Below are positions 39,645-48,544 of a stretch of DNA of 64,000 bases, in pieces. Position 1 is the stretch's first letter; every line of letters begins with the position of its first letter. The stretch is from Pleomorphomonas sp. NRK KF1 (lineage in GTDB: Bacteria > Pseudomonadota > Alphaproteobacteria > Rhizobiales > Pleomorphomonadaceae), in NCBI RefSeq assembly GCF_023721755.1, contig NZ_JAMDLH010000002.1, forward strand, positions 310,001 through 374,000. Direction: 5' to 3'. The notes beneath the pieces are model-generated. The model was not told the origin of the DNA. It did not search any database and worked only from the letters and a program-made list of their open reading frames with translations. A program made the position numbers and the translations under genes.

Positions 39645-40281
39645 TACGCTTTGGCAGTACCTTCCGAACCTGCTCGTCATTCTCTCGATTTTCACGGTGG
39701 GTGTTGCCAGCCCCGGTCCCGCAACGCTGATGATCATGGGAAGCGCCATGGCGAAAGGCCGCGCGCCGGCCGTCGCATTATCTTGCGGCGTGGTCCTCGG
39801 CTCGATGGTCTGGGCTTCTATCGCTGCATTGGGATTTGTCGCAGCGCTCAGGACATCCGCGACGCTCTTCGTGGCGCTCAAACTGGCCGGAGGCTTCTAT
39901 CTTCTCTTCCTCGCCGCCAAGTCGTGGCGCTCGGCCTTCACAGCGAGCACGATCACCGCGCCAAGATCAGCCGGAACAGGCAGCCTGAGGCGTTCCTTCG
40001 CCCAAGGGCTTTTGCTGCACCTCACAAACCCAAAGGCGCCGTTGGTCTGGCTGGCGACCTTGTCAGTCGGCGTCGGCGAGACGGCCCCCGCCATGTTCCT
40101 CATGACTGCCATCCTGCTTTGTGCCCTCGTCGCGATGACCGTTTTCGTCGGCTACGCCTTCCTGTTCTCGACGCAAACCGCCGCGCGGTTCTATCTCTCG
40201 GCCCGACGCCCCATCGACGCCCTGCTCGGCCTCCTCTTCGGTGCCGCCGCGCTCAAGATCCTGACCTACCGGCTGAGCTGA
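39634..40281 (+). CDS. LysE/RhtB-family amino-acid exporter 1
   Basis: The 215-residue membrane protein has five to six hydrophobic segments and the family hallmark SPGPATLMIMGSAMAKGR near the N-terminus, and LLHLTNPKAPLVWL in the middle. Members export amino acids or analogues. The ATG at 39634 has AGGAG upstream and overlaps the dehydrogenase gene by 11 bases, suggesting export of a compound linked to that enzyme. Confidence 0.88.
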   Translation: MTADTLWQYLPNLLVILSIFTVGVASPGPATLMIMGSAMAKGRAPAVALSCGVVLGSMVWASIAALGFVAALRTSATLFVALKLAGGFYLLFLAAKSWRSAFTASTITAPRSAGTGSLRRSFAQGLLLHLTNPKAPLVWLATLSVGVGETAPAMFLMTAILLCALVAMTVFVGYAFLFSTQTAARFYLSARRPIDALLGLLFGAAALKILTYRLS

Positions 40282-40407
40282 CAGTCGCCAGCATGGTGGC
40301 GCGCCTTCATTTCTTCAGGCGGCAACATGCCATCATGCCCGACCGAACATCGCAACGCATCTCAAGGCGTGATGACTGGGCCAACGATCGCCTGATCGGC
40401 GGCCGCT

Positions 40408-41120
40408 CTAGAAAGTCGTCATGTAAAGTTCGAGCTTCCTATCGCTTGCCAAGTCGTTTGGCGTAGTGATGAAATCCTTCTTGATGCGATCCCAGCATGT
40501 CGCCTGAGACAATCGCTCCGATTGACAGTCGCGTCGCTCGCGCCAGTTGTTGAGGAGAAATTTTCGACCCGCTTCCGTGTCGAAGTTCAAATCTCCGATC
40601 CTGCGCAGCCTTCCGATCGGATGGCCGATATCCTTGAAAATCTTGAAATAAGTTCCGCGCTGTAGATGGCACGTGAATCCTGCTTATAGAAAAAATCATA
40701 AGGCAGATGATAGTAGTCATATGCCGCCAATGAAGCTGGACTATTCAGTTGCCCTGCGGGGCGGTAGTCTTTCTTAGTCACGTATATCGCGAACTTCTGA
40801 TTGACGCCGATGTTTATGAATTCATCCAGAGACACTTCCTCGACGCCACCTGTCTCCGCCGAAGATTGCATGACATATGGACCGCCGCCCGTAATCCTGA
40901 TGATCCCGACATGTGTATAGGTGCTGCCCGTGGCAAGGCCGAGCGCCCTTCCTTCAAGACTGTCTCGCTGCTGGAAAATCAACGATCCGCTCGGCGGATC
41001 CTTTGCAGAAAAATACTATTCCACAACACTTCTGCCGGTTTGCGCGAGTGAACTTGAAGAAAAGCTCAGCGCGGCAACCGTCATGGCAATGGAAAGCCGT
41101 CTATAATTGCACATTGTCAT
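40408..41120 (-). pseudogene. YiiX-like permuted NlpC/P60 peptidase, broken
   Basis: The reading begins at an ATG at 41120 or 41114 with a signal peptide (AMTVAALSFSSSSLAQ), is interrupted in frame by a TAG (plus-strand CTA 41016-41018), and resumes with the family's SLIFQQRDSLEGRALGLATG and STYTHVGIIRI. After AIYSAELIS near 40655 the frame shifts by one base: the sequence continues sensibly as IFKDIGHPIGRLRRIGDLNF in another frame and ends KDFITTPNDLASDRKLEL at 40408. The His of THVGI and a Ser where the catalytic Cys is usual (YSAEL, normally YCSEL) are seen. Two independent lesions argue for a pseudogene rather than a sequencing slip. Confidence 0.72.
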
Positions 41121-41500
41121 CAACTGCTATCCTGAGCTTCTAGGGCTAAACCAGATCCAGCGTCGTTCGCAGCTCACGCGATCAGGGGCAGTCCGGAGGC
41201 GGCCATTCGTTGCGCTCCGTATTCGGATACGACAAATCTGGCATCAGCCGAGAGAAGAGCGATGCGGAAGCTTTTGACAGATCCCACCGAGGTCCGGTCA
41301 GAGATGCACAGCAAGCGTCAAGGGCGCAAGCACGCAGGTCGTCGCTATGGAAGACTGCCATAACTTCAAAGATCCAAAACTCACAATTCAGCAATATTCG
41401 CTTCTTGAAAGTTTAGGGCACTGCTAATCTCGACGTCAATCCCGATGTGTGGATCAACTTGCAAACGCTCGGCTCGATGATGAGAGAAGGCAGACACGAG
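41121..41500. other. 380-base stretch without a supported gene
   Basis: Base composition is lower in GC than the surroundings and several short frames exist on both strands, none with a recognisable family. It separates the broken YiiX-like gene from the MFS gene and may be decayed sequence plus the MFS promoter. Confidence 0.3.
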
Positions 41501-42757
41501 ATGACCGCGAGCATACCGACGATCGGCCACGACAATCGCGCGGCCTTGACAATCGTGCTTGCTGGCAGCGTCGTGCTCGCGCTGGCTTTCGGGGTCCGTT
41601 CGGTTTTCGGCGGCGTTATCCAGCCCCTGTCAAACGAACTGTTCGGCGGCAGTATCGAGGTCTTTTCGCTTTCGATCGCAATTCAGAACCTGGTCTGGGG
41701 TCTCGCCCAACCCGGCTTCGGACTCATCGCCGACAAGTTCGGCGATCGGCGCGCCCTATGGCTTGGATTCGTCTGCTATGTCGTCGGTATGCTGATCTGC
41801 ATCCTGGGAGTCACGCCGCTGGCCCAGCACGTAGGCGCGGGCGTATTTGTCGGCATGGGAATTTCAGGTACGGCGTTCGGCGTCGTCCTGGCTGCAGTCG
41901 GGCGGGCGGCACCGGAAGAGAAACGCGCTCGCTATCTTGGCATCACTTCAGCCATGGGCTCAACCGGACAAGTGATCCTGCCGCTTCTGGCGTCCTGGCT
42001 GGTCGAATGGCTCGACTGGCGCATGACGCTGGTTGTCGTCACCTTCGCGCTCGCCCCCATGGCACTTTGCATTCCATTTCTTCGCTCGAATGCGAGCCAG
42101 GCAATAGCAGGTGCGGACAGCGCTCCGATCGCCCGGACGGTCAGAAATGCTTTCGGGCACTCAAGCTATGCGCTGCTCAGTGCCGGGTTCTTCGTCTGCG
42201 GCTTTCATCTCGCGTTCATTACCGCCCACCTACCGAACTATGTGCAGCACTTCTGTGTCTCGACGGCATCCGCAGCGGAACTGCGGGCACTCGGCCTTCA
42301 GGCGCTTGCTCTCGCCGGTCTCGCCAACATCTTCGGTACTCTCTTCGCGTCGCATCTGGGAACGCGATTTCCGAGACCCTACGTTCTTGCCGCGATCTAC
42401 GCGCTACGAGCGCTGGCCATCCTGATCTTCATCTCGCTGCCGGTGACGCCTACTTCGGTCATGATCTTCGCGCTGGTCATGGGCGGGCTCTGGCTGTCGA
42501 CCGTTCCGTTGACGAGCGCGCTGGTTTTGGCGATGTTCGGTTCGCGCGCAATGGGAACCCTGTTCGGCTTCGTCTTCCTGAGCCATCAGCTCGGTGGATT
42601 TGCCGGGGTGTGGCTCGGTGGCGTCTTCTTCGACCGATACGCCAGTTACGACCAGATCTGGTATCTCGCAATCGCCTTGGGTGCGCTTTCCGCCGTCGCG
42701 CATCTTCTCGTTCAGGAGCGTGCGGCTCCCCGCACTGGCTTGGCCTATGGCGAATGA
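41501..42757 (+). CDS. Major facilitator superfamily transporter
   Basis: The 418-residue protein has twelve predicted membrane helices and MFS loop signatures (GLIADKFGDRRAL between helices 2 and 3). It resembles NarK/OFA-type or YbfB-like carriers; the substrate is unknown. The ATG at 41501 (GAAGG upstream) begins just before TM1; a GTG 54 bases earlier is possible. The following LysE gene starts inside its last 11 bases. Confidence 0.88.
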   Translation: MTASIPTIGHDNRAALTIVLAGSVVLALAFGVRSVFGGVIQPLSNELFGGSIEVFSLSIAIQNLVWGLAQPGFGLIADKFGDRRALWLGFVCYVVGMLICILGVTPLAQHVGAGVFVGMGISGTAFGVVLAAVGRAAPEEKRARYLGITSAMGSTGQVILPLLASWLVEWLDWRMTLVVVTFALAPMALCIPFLRSNASQAIAGADSAPIARTVRNAFGHSSYALLSAGFFVCGFHLAFITAHLPNYVQHFCVSTASAAELRALGLQALALAGLANIFGTLFASHLGTRFPRPYVLAAIYALRALAILIFISLPVTPTSVMIFALVMGGLWLSTVPLTSALVLAMFGSRAMGTLFGFVFLSHQLGGFAGVWLGGVFFDRYASYDQIWYLAIALGALSAVAHLLVQERAAPRTGLAYGE

Positions 42758-43346
42758 ACTTTTCCTGCTCTGGCTCGCAGCGTTTCCGCTCATGGGGAGT
42801 CCCGGGCCGGCAACAATGAGCCTTGCCGGCCTCGGCACCGCTTTCGGCTTTCGCCCGAGCCTCGGCTACCTTCTGGGCATCATCGCGGGAACGACAGCGG
42901 TTCTGCTCATGATCGCGACAGGCGTTACCGCCCTTATCCTCGCTCAGCCGCTCCTTCTCACCGCCCTGACGATCCTCGCCGGGATCTACATCCTCTATCT
43001 CGCCTGGAAAATCGCGACAGCACCTGTCGGCCCACTTGCCTTGCGCTCGGACCATCCGCCGGCATTCGTTCCCGGCTTCAGCCTGGCCATCGCCAATCCG
43101 AAGGCATTCGCTGCGATCGGAGCCGTCTACGCGGGCCACACCCTCGTCGTCGATAACCTCACCGTCGATGCAGTCTACAAACTAGGTGCGCTCACCCTTG
43201 TCATCGTGATCGTCAACACAGCATGGCTTGCCTTTGGCGCCGCCTTTTCAAGGGTTCTGACGAGCCCCGTTACCGGACGGGCCGCAAACGTCCTCTTCGC
43301 TACTCTGTTGGTGGTTTCAGTGGTTTGGGCGCTTGCGCCGGCTTAG
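42747..43346 (+). CDS. LysE/RhtB-family exporter 2
   Basis: The 199-residue membrane protein has the family start AAFPLMGSPGPATMSLAGLG and the mid-segment FSLAIANPKAFAAIGAVYAG. It is a distant paralogue of the LysE at 39634-40281. Its start overlaps the MFS gene by 11 bases, so the two are coupled and may act on the same class of compound. Confidence 0.85.
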   Translation: MANELFLLWLAAFPLMGSPGPATMSLAGLGTAFGFRPSLGYLLGIIAGTTAVLLMIATGVTALILAQPLLLTALTILAGIYILYLAWKIATAPVGPLALRSDHPPAFVPGFSLAIANPKAFAAIGAVYAGHTLVVDNLTVDAVYKLGALTLVIVIVNTAWLAFGAAFSRVLTSPVTGRAANVLFATLLVVSVVWALAPA

Positions 43347-43667
43347 CGCCGAAGTGGAACTTGTTCTGCCCATATCGGTGATCACACCTTTGCGCCGTCG
43401 ATGAGCACGGAGCAAACTCCAGCTTTCGGTACCAAGCAACAAGAAGCCCGCCAATTCGTTGATCCAGTGGGTTATTTTTATGCTGGGACACACAACCCAA
43501 GAGACCGGTGCTCGCTGTGCGTATCCATCTAGCTGAATATTCCTGGCGGGTTCTCCATTCCGCTTCCTTGGCCAAGCCGACATCGACAAAGTCAATCACC
43601 GCAAGATTGCGGCGCAAAAGGCGACCTATCTCCGCACACTTATTGCAGGCGCCATGAAGTGGGCATC
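43347..43667. other. 321-base stretch next to an integrase remnant
   Basis: No intact gene. Fragments such as HTFAPSMSTEQTPAFG on the plus strand could be decayed mobile-element coding sequence, but I cannot assign a family. It adjoins the truncated integrase and the LysE gene. Confidence 0.3.
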
Positions 43668-44041
43668 TCAGGCCGCTTCCCAGACCTTGTTCAGAATGCG
43701 CGCGGCGATCTCGGCCTTGTCCTGCGGCAGGAAGCGACCGTAGTGCTGGGCAACCATCTCTGGCGTATCCTGGATCGCGTAGCTCGCCTGCTCGTGCGAT
43801 CCGGTCTGCTTCAAGATATGACGAAGAAGGTTCCCGGATCGGCAGCAAGGCCGATCAGGCGCGAGCGGTGCCGGTCGACGTAGGCCTCGATTTTCTCGTA
43901 AAGTCCTCCGAGGTCGGGAAGGATCAAACGGAATGGCTTGGAGCCGAAAAAGGATGAGTTGGAATTCCTGAAGGCAACCGACGGTATCAGGATTTCCCAG
44001 CCGTGATCTCGCGAACTCCAACGCAACTCGCCACGTTTCAT
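43668..44041 (-). pseudogene. Tyrosine-recombinase/integrase remnant
   Basis: Two pieces in different frames read as parts of one integrase family. An upstream part is RNSNSSFFGSKPFRLILPDL followed by AYVDRHRSRLIGLAADPGTFFV, which stops at 43811. A downstream part is HILKQTGSHEQASYAIQDTP followed by MVAQHYGRFLPQDKAEIAARIL, ending at 43668. The tyrosine-bearing end is present, but the segment between the pieces and the whole N-terminus are missing. This marks a decayed genomic-island insertion. The left limit is firm; the right limit (about 44041) is approximate. Confidence 0.65.
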
Positions 44042-44066
44042 GTCCTCAGGGCGGCGTCCCGACTCC

Positions 44067-44438
44067 TCATCCTCCAGCCCACCATAGCCAGACGAAAGCC
44101 ACCGACAGCACCGCCTCGCCCACGACCGAGCGAAAGATGCCCACGCCGGCCCGTCGCGCCAGGTACTCGAATAGCCCCAGAGCTGCGAGAACCGCGACCG
44201 CGCCGGCCATGACCAGGCATACGGCCGAGCGGAAGTCCGAGGGAGACGCATTGCGTCCCAGGAAGAACATCAGGGCGAGGCCGAGATAGATCACGCCAAG
44301 CCGGCGAAACAGCATCAGCCCGCCGGCGGTCACGTCGACGCCCCACTCCTTGAGTACGCCCCCACCGGCGAAGATGAAGCGGAGCCCCAGAAGGCAGGCA
44401 GCCACCGTGGTGACGTAGGCCATGATTTGAAAGGTCAT
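44067..44438 (-). CDS. DUF4345-like small membrane protein
   Basis: The 123-residue protein has four hydrophobic helices, GLRFIFAGGGVLKEWGVD near the start and LFRRLGVIYLGLALMFFLGR in the middle, a layout seen in DUF4345. Function unknown. The ATG at 44438 begins the hydrophobic part. It is divergent from the AraC gene, 103 bases away, so that regulator is a candidate controller. Confidence 0.65.
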   Translation of the reverse strand: MTFQIMAYVTTVAACLLGLRFIFAGGGVLKEWGVDVTAGGLMLFRRLGVIYLGLALMFFLGRNASPSDFRSAVCLVMAGAVAVLAALGLFEYLARRAGVGIFRSVVGEAVLSVAFVWLWWAGG

Positions 44439-44541
44439 TGTCGGGTGCCCGCGCTGATCCAAATTGGCCGGAAGATCGTGGACGATTGCTTTCGGACGAT
44501 CCATGCGCGAACATCCAATTCTCATTGGAGATCGTCCAGGC

Positions 44542-45567
44542 ATGGATCCACTATCCGATGTCCTCGCGCTGCTGGAGCCGAGAAGCTACCGCGTCGGCGG
44601 CTTCGAGGCGGGCGGCGATTGGTCGATCCGTTTCGGGGCCTATGACGAGGCGATCAAGTGCTACGCCCTGACCGCTGGCAACTGCTGGATCACGGTCGAA
44701 GGCGCAGGCCCGCCTGTGCCTCTTGAGGAGGGCGACTGCTTCCTGCTGCCGCGCGGCAGGCCGTTCCAGGTTGCCAGCGATCCGAGCCTGCCGGCCGAGG
44801 ATTACCGGCCTTATTTCACCGGCTCGCCCGAAGGCACGGTCGTCAAGTTGAACGGTGGCGGCGGGGTGACGGTGCTCGGCAGCCATTTCCGGTTCGCCGG
44901 GCCGCACGCGGAGATGTTGCTCGGGCTGCTGCCGCCGCTCGTCCATCTGAAAAGCGAGGCCGATCGGGCAACGCTGCGCTGGGCCTTTGATCGGATGCGG
45001 CAGGAACTCGATGTCGCCCAACCGGGAAGCGTCCTGATCGCACAGCACCTGGCCCACATGATCCTTGTCCAGGCGTTGCGCCTTCACCTCGGCGACGGCA
45101 AGGATGTCGGCTGGTTGTCCGCGCTCTCCGACAGGCGGGTCGGGGCGGCGATTGCCGCGATCCATCGGGAACCGGCACGGCGCTGGACGGTGGAGCGACT
45201 TGCCGCCGACGTCAGCATGTCGCGATCCAGTTTCGCGGCGCGGTTCAAGCAATTGGTCGGCGAAGGCCCCATCGAATATCTCACCCGCTGGCGCATGCTG
45301 CTCGCCGGACGAAGCCTGTCGCGCGGCGACCCCATCGGAGCCGTCGCCCACTCGCTCGGCTATGAATCGGAAAGCGCCTTCAGCACCGCCTACAAGCGCG
45401 TCACCGGCCACACGCCCCGCCGGCGCGCGCGCTCGTCCGCGCCGTTCGGGCGATCAGTCTCAGTACGAAGGCCGAGGAAGGATGCCTGTTCTATGGCATC
45501 GCCCTGGACGACAGGCCAACGGGACGCTTCCTGGTGGCCGAGCGTTGGCGGGATCAGGAAGCGCTAA
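44542..45567 (+). CDS. AraC-family regulator (Cupin_6 type), C-terminus altered by fusion
   Basis: The protein starts MDPLSDVLALLEPRSYRVGG and has a cupin-type sensor (GDWSIRFGAYDE; VPLEEGDCFLLPRG) and an HTH_18 domain (DVSMSRSSFAARFKQLVGE; LGYESESAFSTAYKRVTGHTP). The family usually ends soon after that motif. Here the frame runs on for about 45 residues that are an out-of-frame reading of a monooxygenase fragment. The likely event is a deletion joining the two genes; the HTH is complete, so regulation may persist. The ATG at 44542 matches family starts. Confidence 0.85.
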   Translation: MDPLSDVLALLEPRSYRVGGFEAGGDWSIRFGAYDEAIKCYALTAGNCWITVEGAGPPVPLEEGDCFLLPRGRPFQVASDPSLPAEDYRPYFTGSPEGTVVKLNGGGGVTVLGSHFRFAGPHAEMLLGLLPPLVHLKSEADRATLRWAFDRMRQELDVAQPGSVLIAQHLAHMILVQALRLHLGDGKDVGWLSALSDRRVGAAIAAIHREPARRWTVERLAADVSMSRSSFAARFKQLVGEGPIEYLTRWRMLLAGRSLSRGDPIGAVAHSLGYESESAFSTAYKRVTGHTPRRRARSSAPFGRSVSVRRPRKDACSMASPWTTGQRDASWWPSVGGIRKR

Positions 45568-45680
45568 CCGCCCATCTTGCGAGGGCGGAGACACTGGCGT
45601 TCCTGACAGATTGGAGTGCGCGGATGAAAGGCGACCTTCAAACCTACGAGGTGCCGGAGGAAAGGCACGATCTCAATTGA
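45426..45680 (+). pseudogene. Antibiotic-biosynthesis-monooxygenase-domain fragment
   Basis: A second frame overlapping the end of the AraC gene reads ALVRAVRAISLSTKAEEGCL, then FYGIALDDRPTGRFLVAERW, then TDWSARMKGDLQTYEV and stops at 45680. This is the C-terminal two-thirds of an ABM-fold (PF03992) protein. The N-terminal strand and start codon are missing, apparently lost in the deletion that fused it to the AraC gene. Confidence 0.55.
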
Positions 45681-45807
45681 ACCGATGGGACCGAACCAAG
45701 GTCCGCACACCTATCGGGCGCGTGTCGACCCACGCGGACCGCGCTGGAGTTTGCGTTGGCTGGAGACCAGCGACACGGAAACCTCCCCGTTTTCGGCTAC
45801 GGAAACA

Positions 45808-47358
45808 TCAGCCAGCCGGAAAGCTGCCGGCCTTTGCGGCGATGGGCGGCATCCGCAGCGGAAGGTGGCCGGCCGGCACGCTCATAGCCGTTGCCTTGTA
45901 ATGCATGGCCTCAAGCGCCGGGCGTACGGTGGCGGCGCCGGCGCTCATGGTCGGACAGCAGTCGCGCCGGAAGCGTTCGGCCGCCTCGGAGATTTCCTCG
46001 CGGATCGCCGTCTCGTCGACGCGGGTCAACCGGCGATCGGCCATCACGACGCGACCGTCGGTGATCACCGTCTTCACCGCCTCCGAGTTGACCGAGAAGG
46101 CGATCTGGTTGCGGAAATCGTGCAGCGGCAGGAAGCCCCAGTCATAGCGATCGAGCAAAATGATGTCGGCCTTCTTGCCGACTTCGAGCGATCCCACCTC
46201 GTGCTCCATCAGGCTCGAGCGGGCGGCGGCACGGGTCGCCATCTCGTAGACTTCGTGCGCCGATACCCAGCTCAGGAAGTCGTGGCTGCCGATCTTGTGC
46301 AGTCCGGCCGCGACCTTGATGGCCTGGAAAATGTCGGCACTGTCGGCCGAGGCGACGCCGTCACATCCGAGGGCGACGTTGACGCCCGCCTGTTTCAGCT
46401 TGCGGATCGGCGACACGCCGGAGCCGAGCTTCAGATTGGCGAGCGGGTTATGGGTGGTCGATGCACCGGCCGATCCCATCATGTCAATGTCGGCATCGGT
46501 CAGCCAGATGGCATGGTTCATCGTCAGGCGATGGGTCATACAGCCGACCTTGTCGAGGAAAGCCGGCAGTGTCATGCCGTACTTGGTTTCGCCGGTCACA
46601 GCCTGCGTCTTGGTTTCGAGCACGTGGCAGTGGATGGGCAGATCGAGCGTGCGTGACAGCTCGCCAACCTCTTCGAGCAGGTCCGGCGAGCAGCGTTGCG
46701 GCCCGCAAGGTCCAAGGATGATGCGCATGCCATCCTTGTCGTGCCAGCGTCGGCTGAGGTCGTGAAAGAGAGCGATCTGCTCGGCCCGGCCGGGCGTCGT
46801 CAGCTTGCTAAGGCGATCGCGCAAGTCGGCGTTCATCAGGCCGGCGGTGAATGGCGGCAGGCTCTCCAGGAAGCCCTCATCCCACATCGAAGCGGTGATC
46901 CAGCCCTTGAGGCCGAGATCGCGATAGGCGGTCGCCGTCGCATCGACCGCATCGGGCGTGAAAGCCATGTTGATCACGTCGTCCTGCAGCGCCGTCACGC
47001 CGGACCGGATCGACACGATTCCGACCAGCATGGCGCGCAGGTAGTGATCGCGCCAAGTGAGCGTCGGCGCTCCGAACGGCGGGTAGACCTCCGACAGCCA
47101 AATCTCCAGCGGCAGGTTGTCGTAGCGCCCCATCTCGAAGCCTTCGTTCGAGTGCATGTGCGCGTCGATGAAACCCGGCAGGACCAATGAACGCCCGGCA
47201 TCGATGATCTCGATGTCGGCATGCGCGGCGGCCTCGGCCGACAGGTCGGCGCCGATGGCGGCGATACGGTCGCCGATCACCAAGATGTCGCCGCGGTCGA
47301 ACTCGGTTCCGGCGCTATCGTTGGAAAAAATGCGTCCGTTTCGGATCAGAAGGGCCAT
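45808..47358 (-). CDS. Amidohydrolase/deaminase (ATZ/TRZ-type metal-dependent hydrolase)
   Basis: The 516-residue enzyme has the metal-binding FIDAHMHSNEGFE, then PIHCHVLETKTQA, TMNHAIWLTDADI and LGCDGVASADSAD, all features of the cytosine-deaminase-like amidohydrolase superfamily that deaminates or dechlorinates purines, triazines and related heterocycles. The ATG at 47358 follows GAGGAAAC. It is divergent from a LysR gene, and the region downstream of that LysR is a nucleoside/N-glycoside catabolic cluster, so a purine-type substrate is likely (inference). Confidence 0.87.
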   Translation of the reverse strand: MALLIRNGRIFSNDSAGTEFDRGDILVIGDRIAAIGADLSAEAAAHADIEIIDAGRSLVLPGFIDAHMHSNEGFEMGRYDNLPLEIWLSEVYPPFGAPTLTWRDHYLRAMLVGIVSIRSGVTALQDDVINMAFTPDAVDATATAYRDLGLKGWITASMWDEGFLESLPPFTAGLMNADLRDRLSKLTTPGRAEQIALFHDLSRRWHDKDGMRIILGPCGPQRCSPDLLEEVGELSRTLDLPIHCHVLETKTQAVTGETKYGMTLPAFLDKVGCMTHRLTMNHAIWLTDADIDMMGSAGASTTHNPLANLKLGSGVSPIRKLKQAGVNVALGCDGVASADSADIFQAIKVAAGLHKIGSHDFLSWVSAHEVYEMATRAAARSSLMEHEVGSLEVGKKADIILLDRYDWGFLPLHDFRNQIAFSVNSEAVKTVITDGRVVMADRRLTRVDETAIREEISEAAERFRRDCCPTMSAGAATVRPALEAMHYKATAMSVPAGHLPLRMPPIAAKAGSFPAG

Positions 47359-47421
47359 GTCTGTTTCCTCGTCGAGGCAAGAGAGCGCCGGACTTCGGCA
47401 CGAAATCTGCTTTGGTTGCTT

Positions 47422-47438
47422 CACCGCGCCATGCGGTG
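47422..47438. promoter_or_regulatory. Palindrome in the amidohydrolase/LysR divergent promoter
   Basis: CACCGC-GCCAT-GCGGTG is a perfect 6-bp inverted repeat in the 112-base space between the divergent genes, 33 bases upstream of the LysR ATG. It is a fair candidate for the LysR binding site. Confidence 0.4.
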
Positions 47439-47470
47439 GTTACATTGCAAATCTAGGATGTGGGGAGACG

Positions 47471-48454
47471 ATGCTTCGCCCGATCGAACACGGACTTGAT
47501 GTGCGCCTGATGCGCATCTTCCTGATTCTGATCGAGGAATGCTCCGTTTCGCGAACGGCGGTGCGGCTTGGTCAAAGCCAGCCAGCGATCAGCCTGGCAC
47601 TCAAGCGTCTGCGGGAAATCCTGGGCGATCCGCTTCTGGTCCGGTCCGGCGCCCATCTGGTGCCAACCGAACGCGGGGCGGAGATCGGCCGCCGCATCGC
47701 CGACGTCATTGCCGAAATCGACGGCATGGTGCTCAATGCCGAGACATTCGATCCGGCCACCGATCTGCGCAGCCTGCGCATCCAGGCGGCCAACTGCCTC
47801 GGCACCTTCTTCCTGCCGCGCATCGCCGGTGCCTTGCGCCGCGAAGCCCCGGCCATGCAGGTGGACTTCAGCGCCGTTTCCGACGAACGCGACATTTTCG
47901 AGGAAATGGAGGCGGGCACCATCGATCTCACCATCGGCAACTGGCCGGCGCCGCGCGACAATCTGAGGATTGCGCCGCTGCTCGATGCCGACATGGTGCT
48001 GGTGATGCGTCGCGACCATCCGCTGGCGGGGCGCGACAGCCTCAGCCTCGACGAGTATCTGTCGCTGGAGCACCTGTCGCCGACACCGACCGCGTCGGCC
48101 GCCATCAGCCCGGTCGACGGGCGTCTCGCCCAGCTCGACCGCAAGCGCCACATCTCGATGACCGTGCCCGAGTTCACGCTGGTGCCCTGGGTGCTGGCGG
48201 CATCCAGCGGGCTGGTGTTCACCTCCAGCCGCCCGTTCGCCACCGAGATGGCCGCCAACATGCCTTTCGCGCTGGTGGGAGCGCCCCCGGAACTCGGCCT
48301 GATGAAATTCTACCTGCTCTGGCATGAGCGCGCCCATCATTCGCCCTTCAACCGCTGGCTCAGATCGCTGGTCCGGCGCGTCTCGCAGGACCTCGCCGAA
48401 CACCAAGCCATACAGTCGCCGAAAAAAGAGGCGCTCTCCATATTGCTCACCTGA
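47471..48454 (+). CDS. LysR-family regulator of the amidohydrolase/ABC region
   Basis: The 327-residue protein has the HTH LDVRLMRIFLILIEECSVSR...LGQSQPAISLALKRL and a NodD/LeuO-like effector half (MDFSAVSDERD-type segment, RRDHPLAGRDSLSLDEYL). The ATG at 47471 follows GGGGAG. It is divergent from the amidohydrolase and upstream of the PotD-type ABC operon, so it could control both. Confidence 0.9.
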   Translation: MLRPIEHGLDVRLMRIFLILIEECSVSRTAVRLGQSQPAISLALKRLREILGDPLLVRSGAHLVPTERGAEIGRRIADVIAEIDGMVLNAETFDPATDLRSLRIQAANCLGTFFLPRIAGALRREAPAMQVDFSAVSDERDIFEEMEAGTIDLTIGNWPAPRDNLRIAPLLDADMVLVMRRDHPLAGRDSLSLDEYLSLEHLSPTPTASAAISPVDGRLAQLDRKRHISMTVPEFTLVPWVLAASSGLVFTSSRPFATEMAANMPFALVGAPPELGLMKFYLLWHERAHHSPFNRWLRSLVRRVSQDLAEHQAIQSPKKEALSILLT

Positions 48455-48544
48455 TAATCATTATTAGCTGCGCAGGCCTTTCTCCAGCCGGGAAATCCGC
48501 TTCAATCGGTCCCCGTCCAAGCCAAACATCGGGGAACAACCAAC

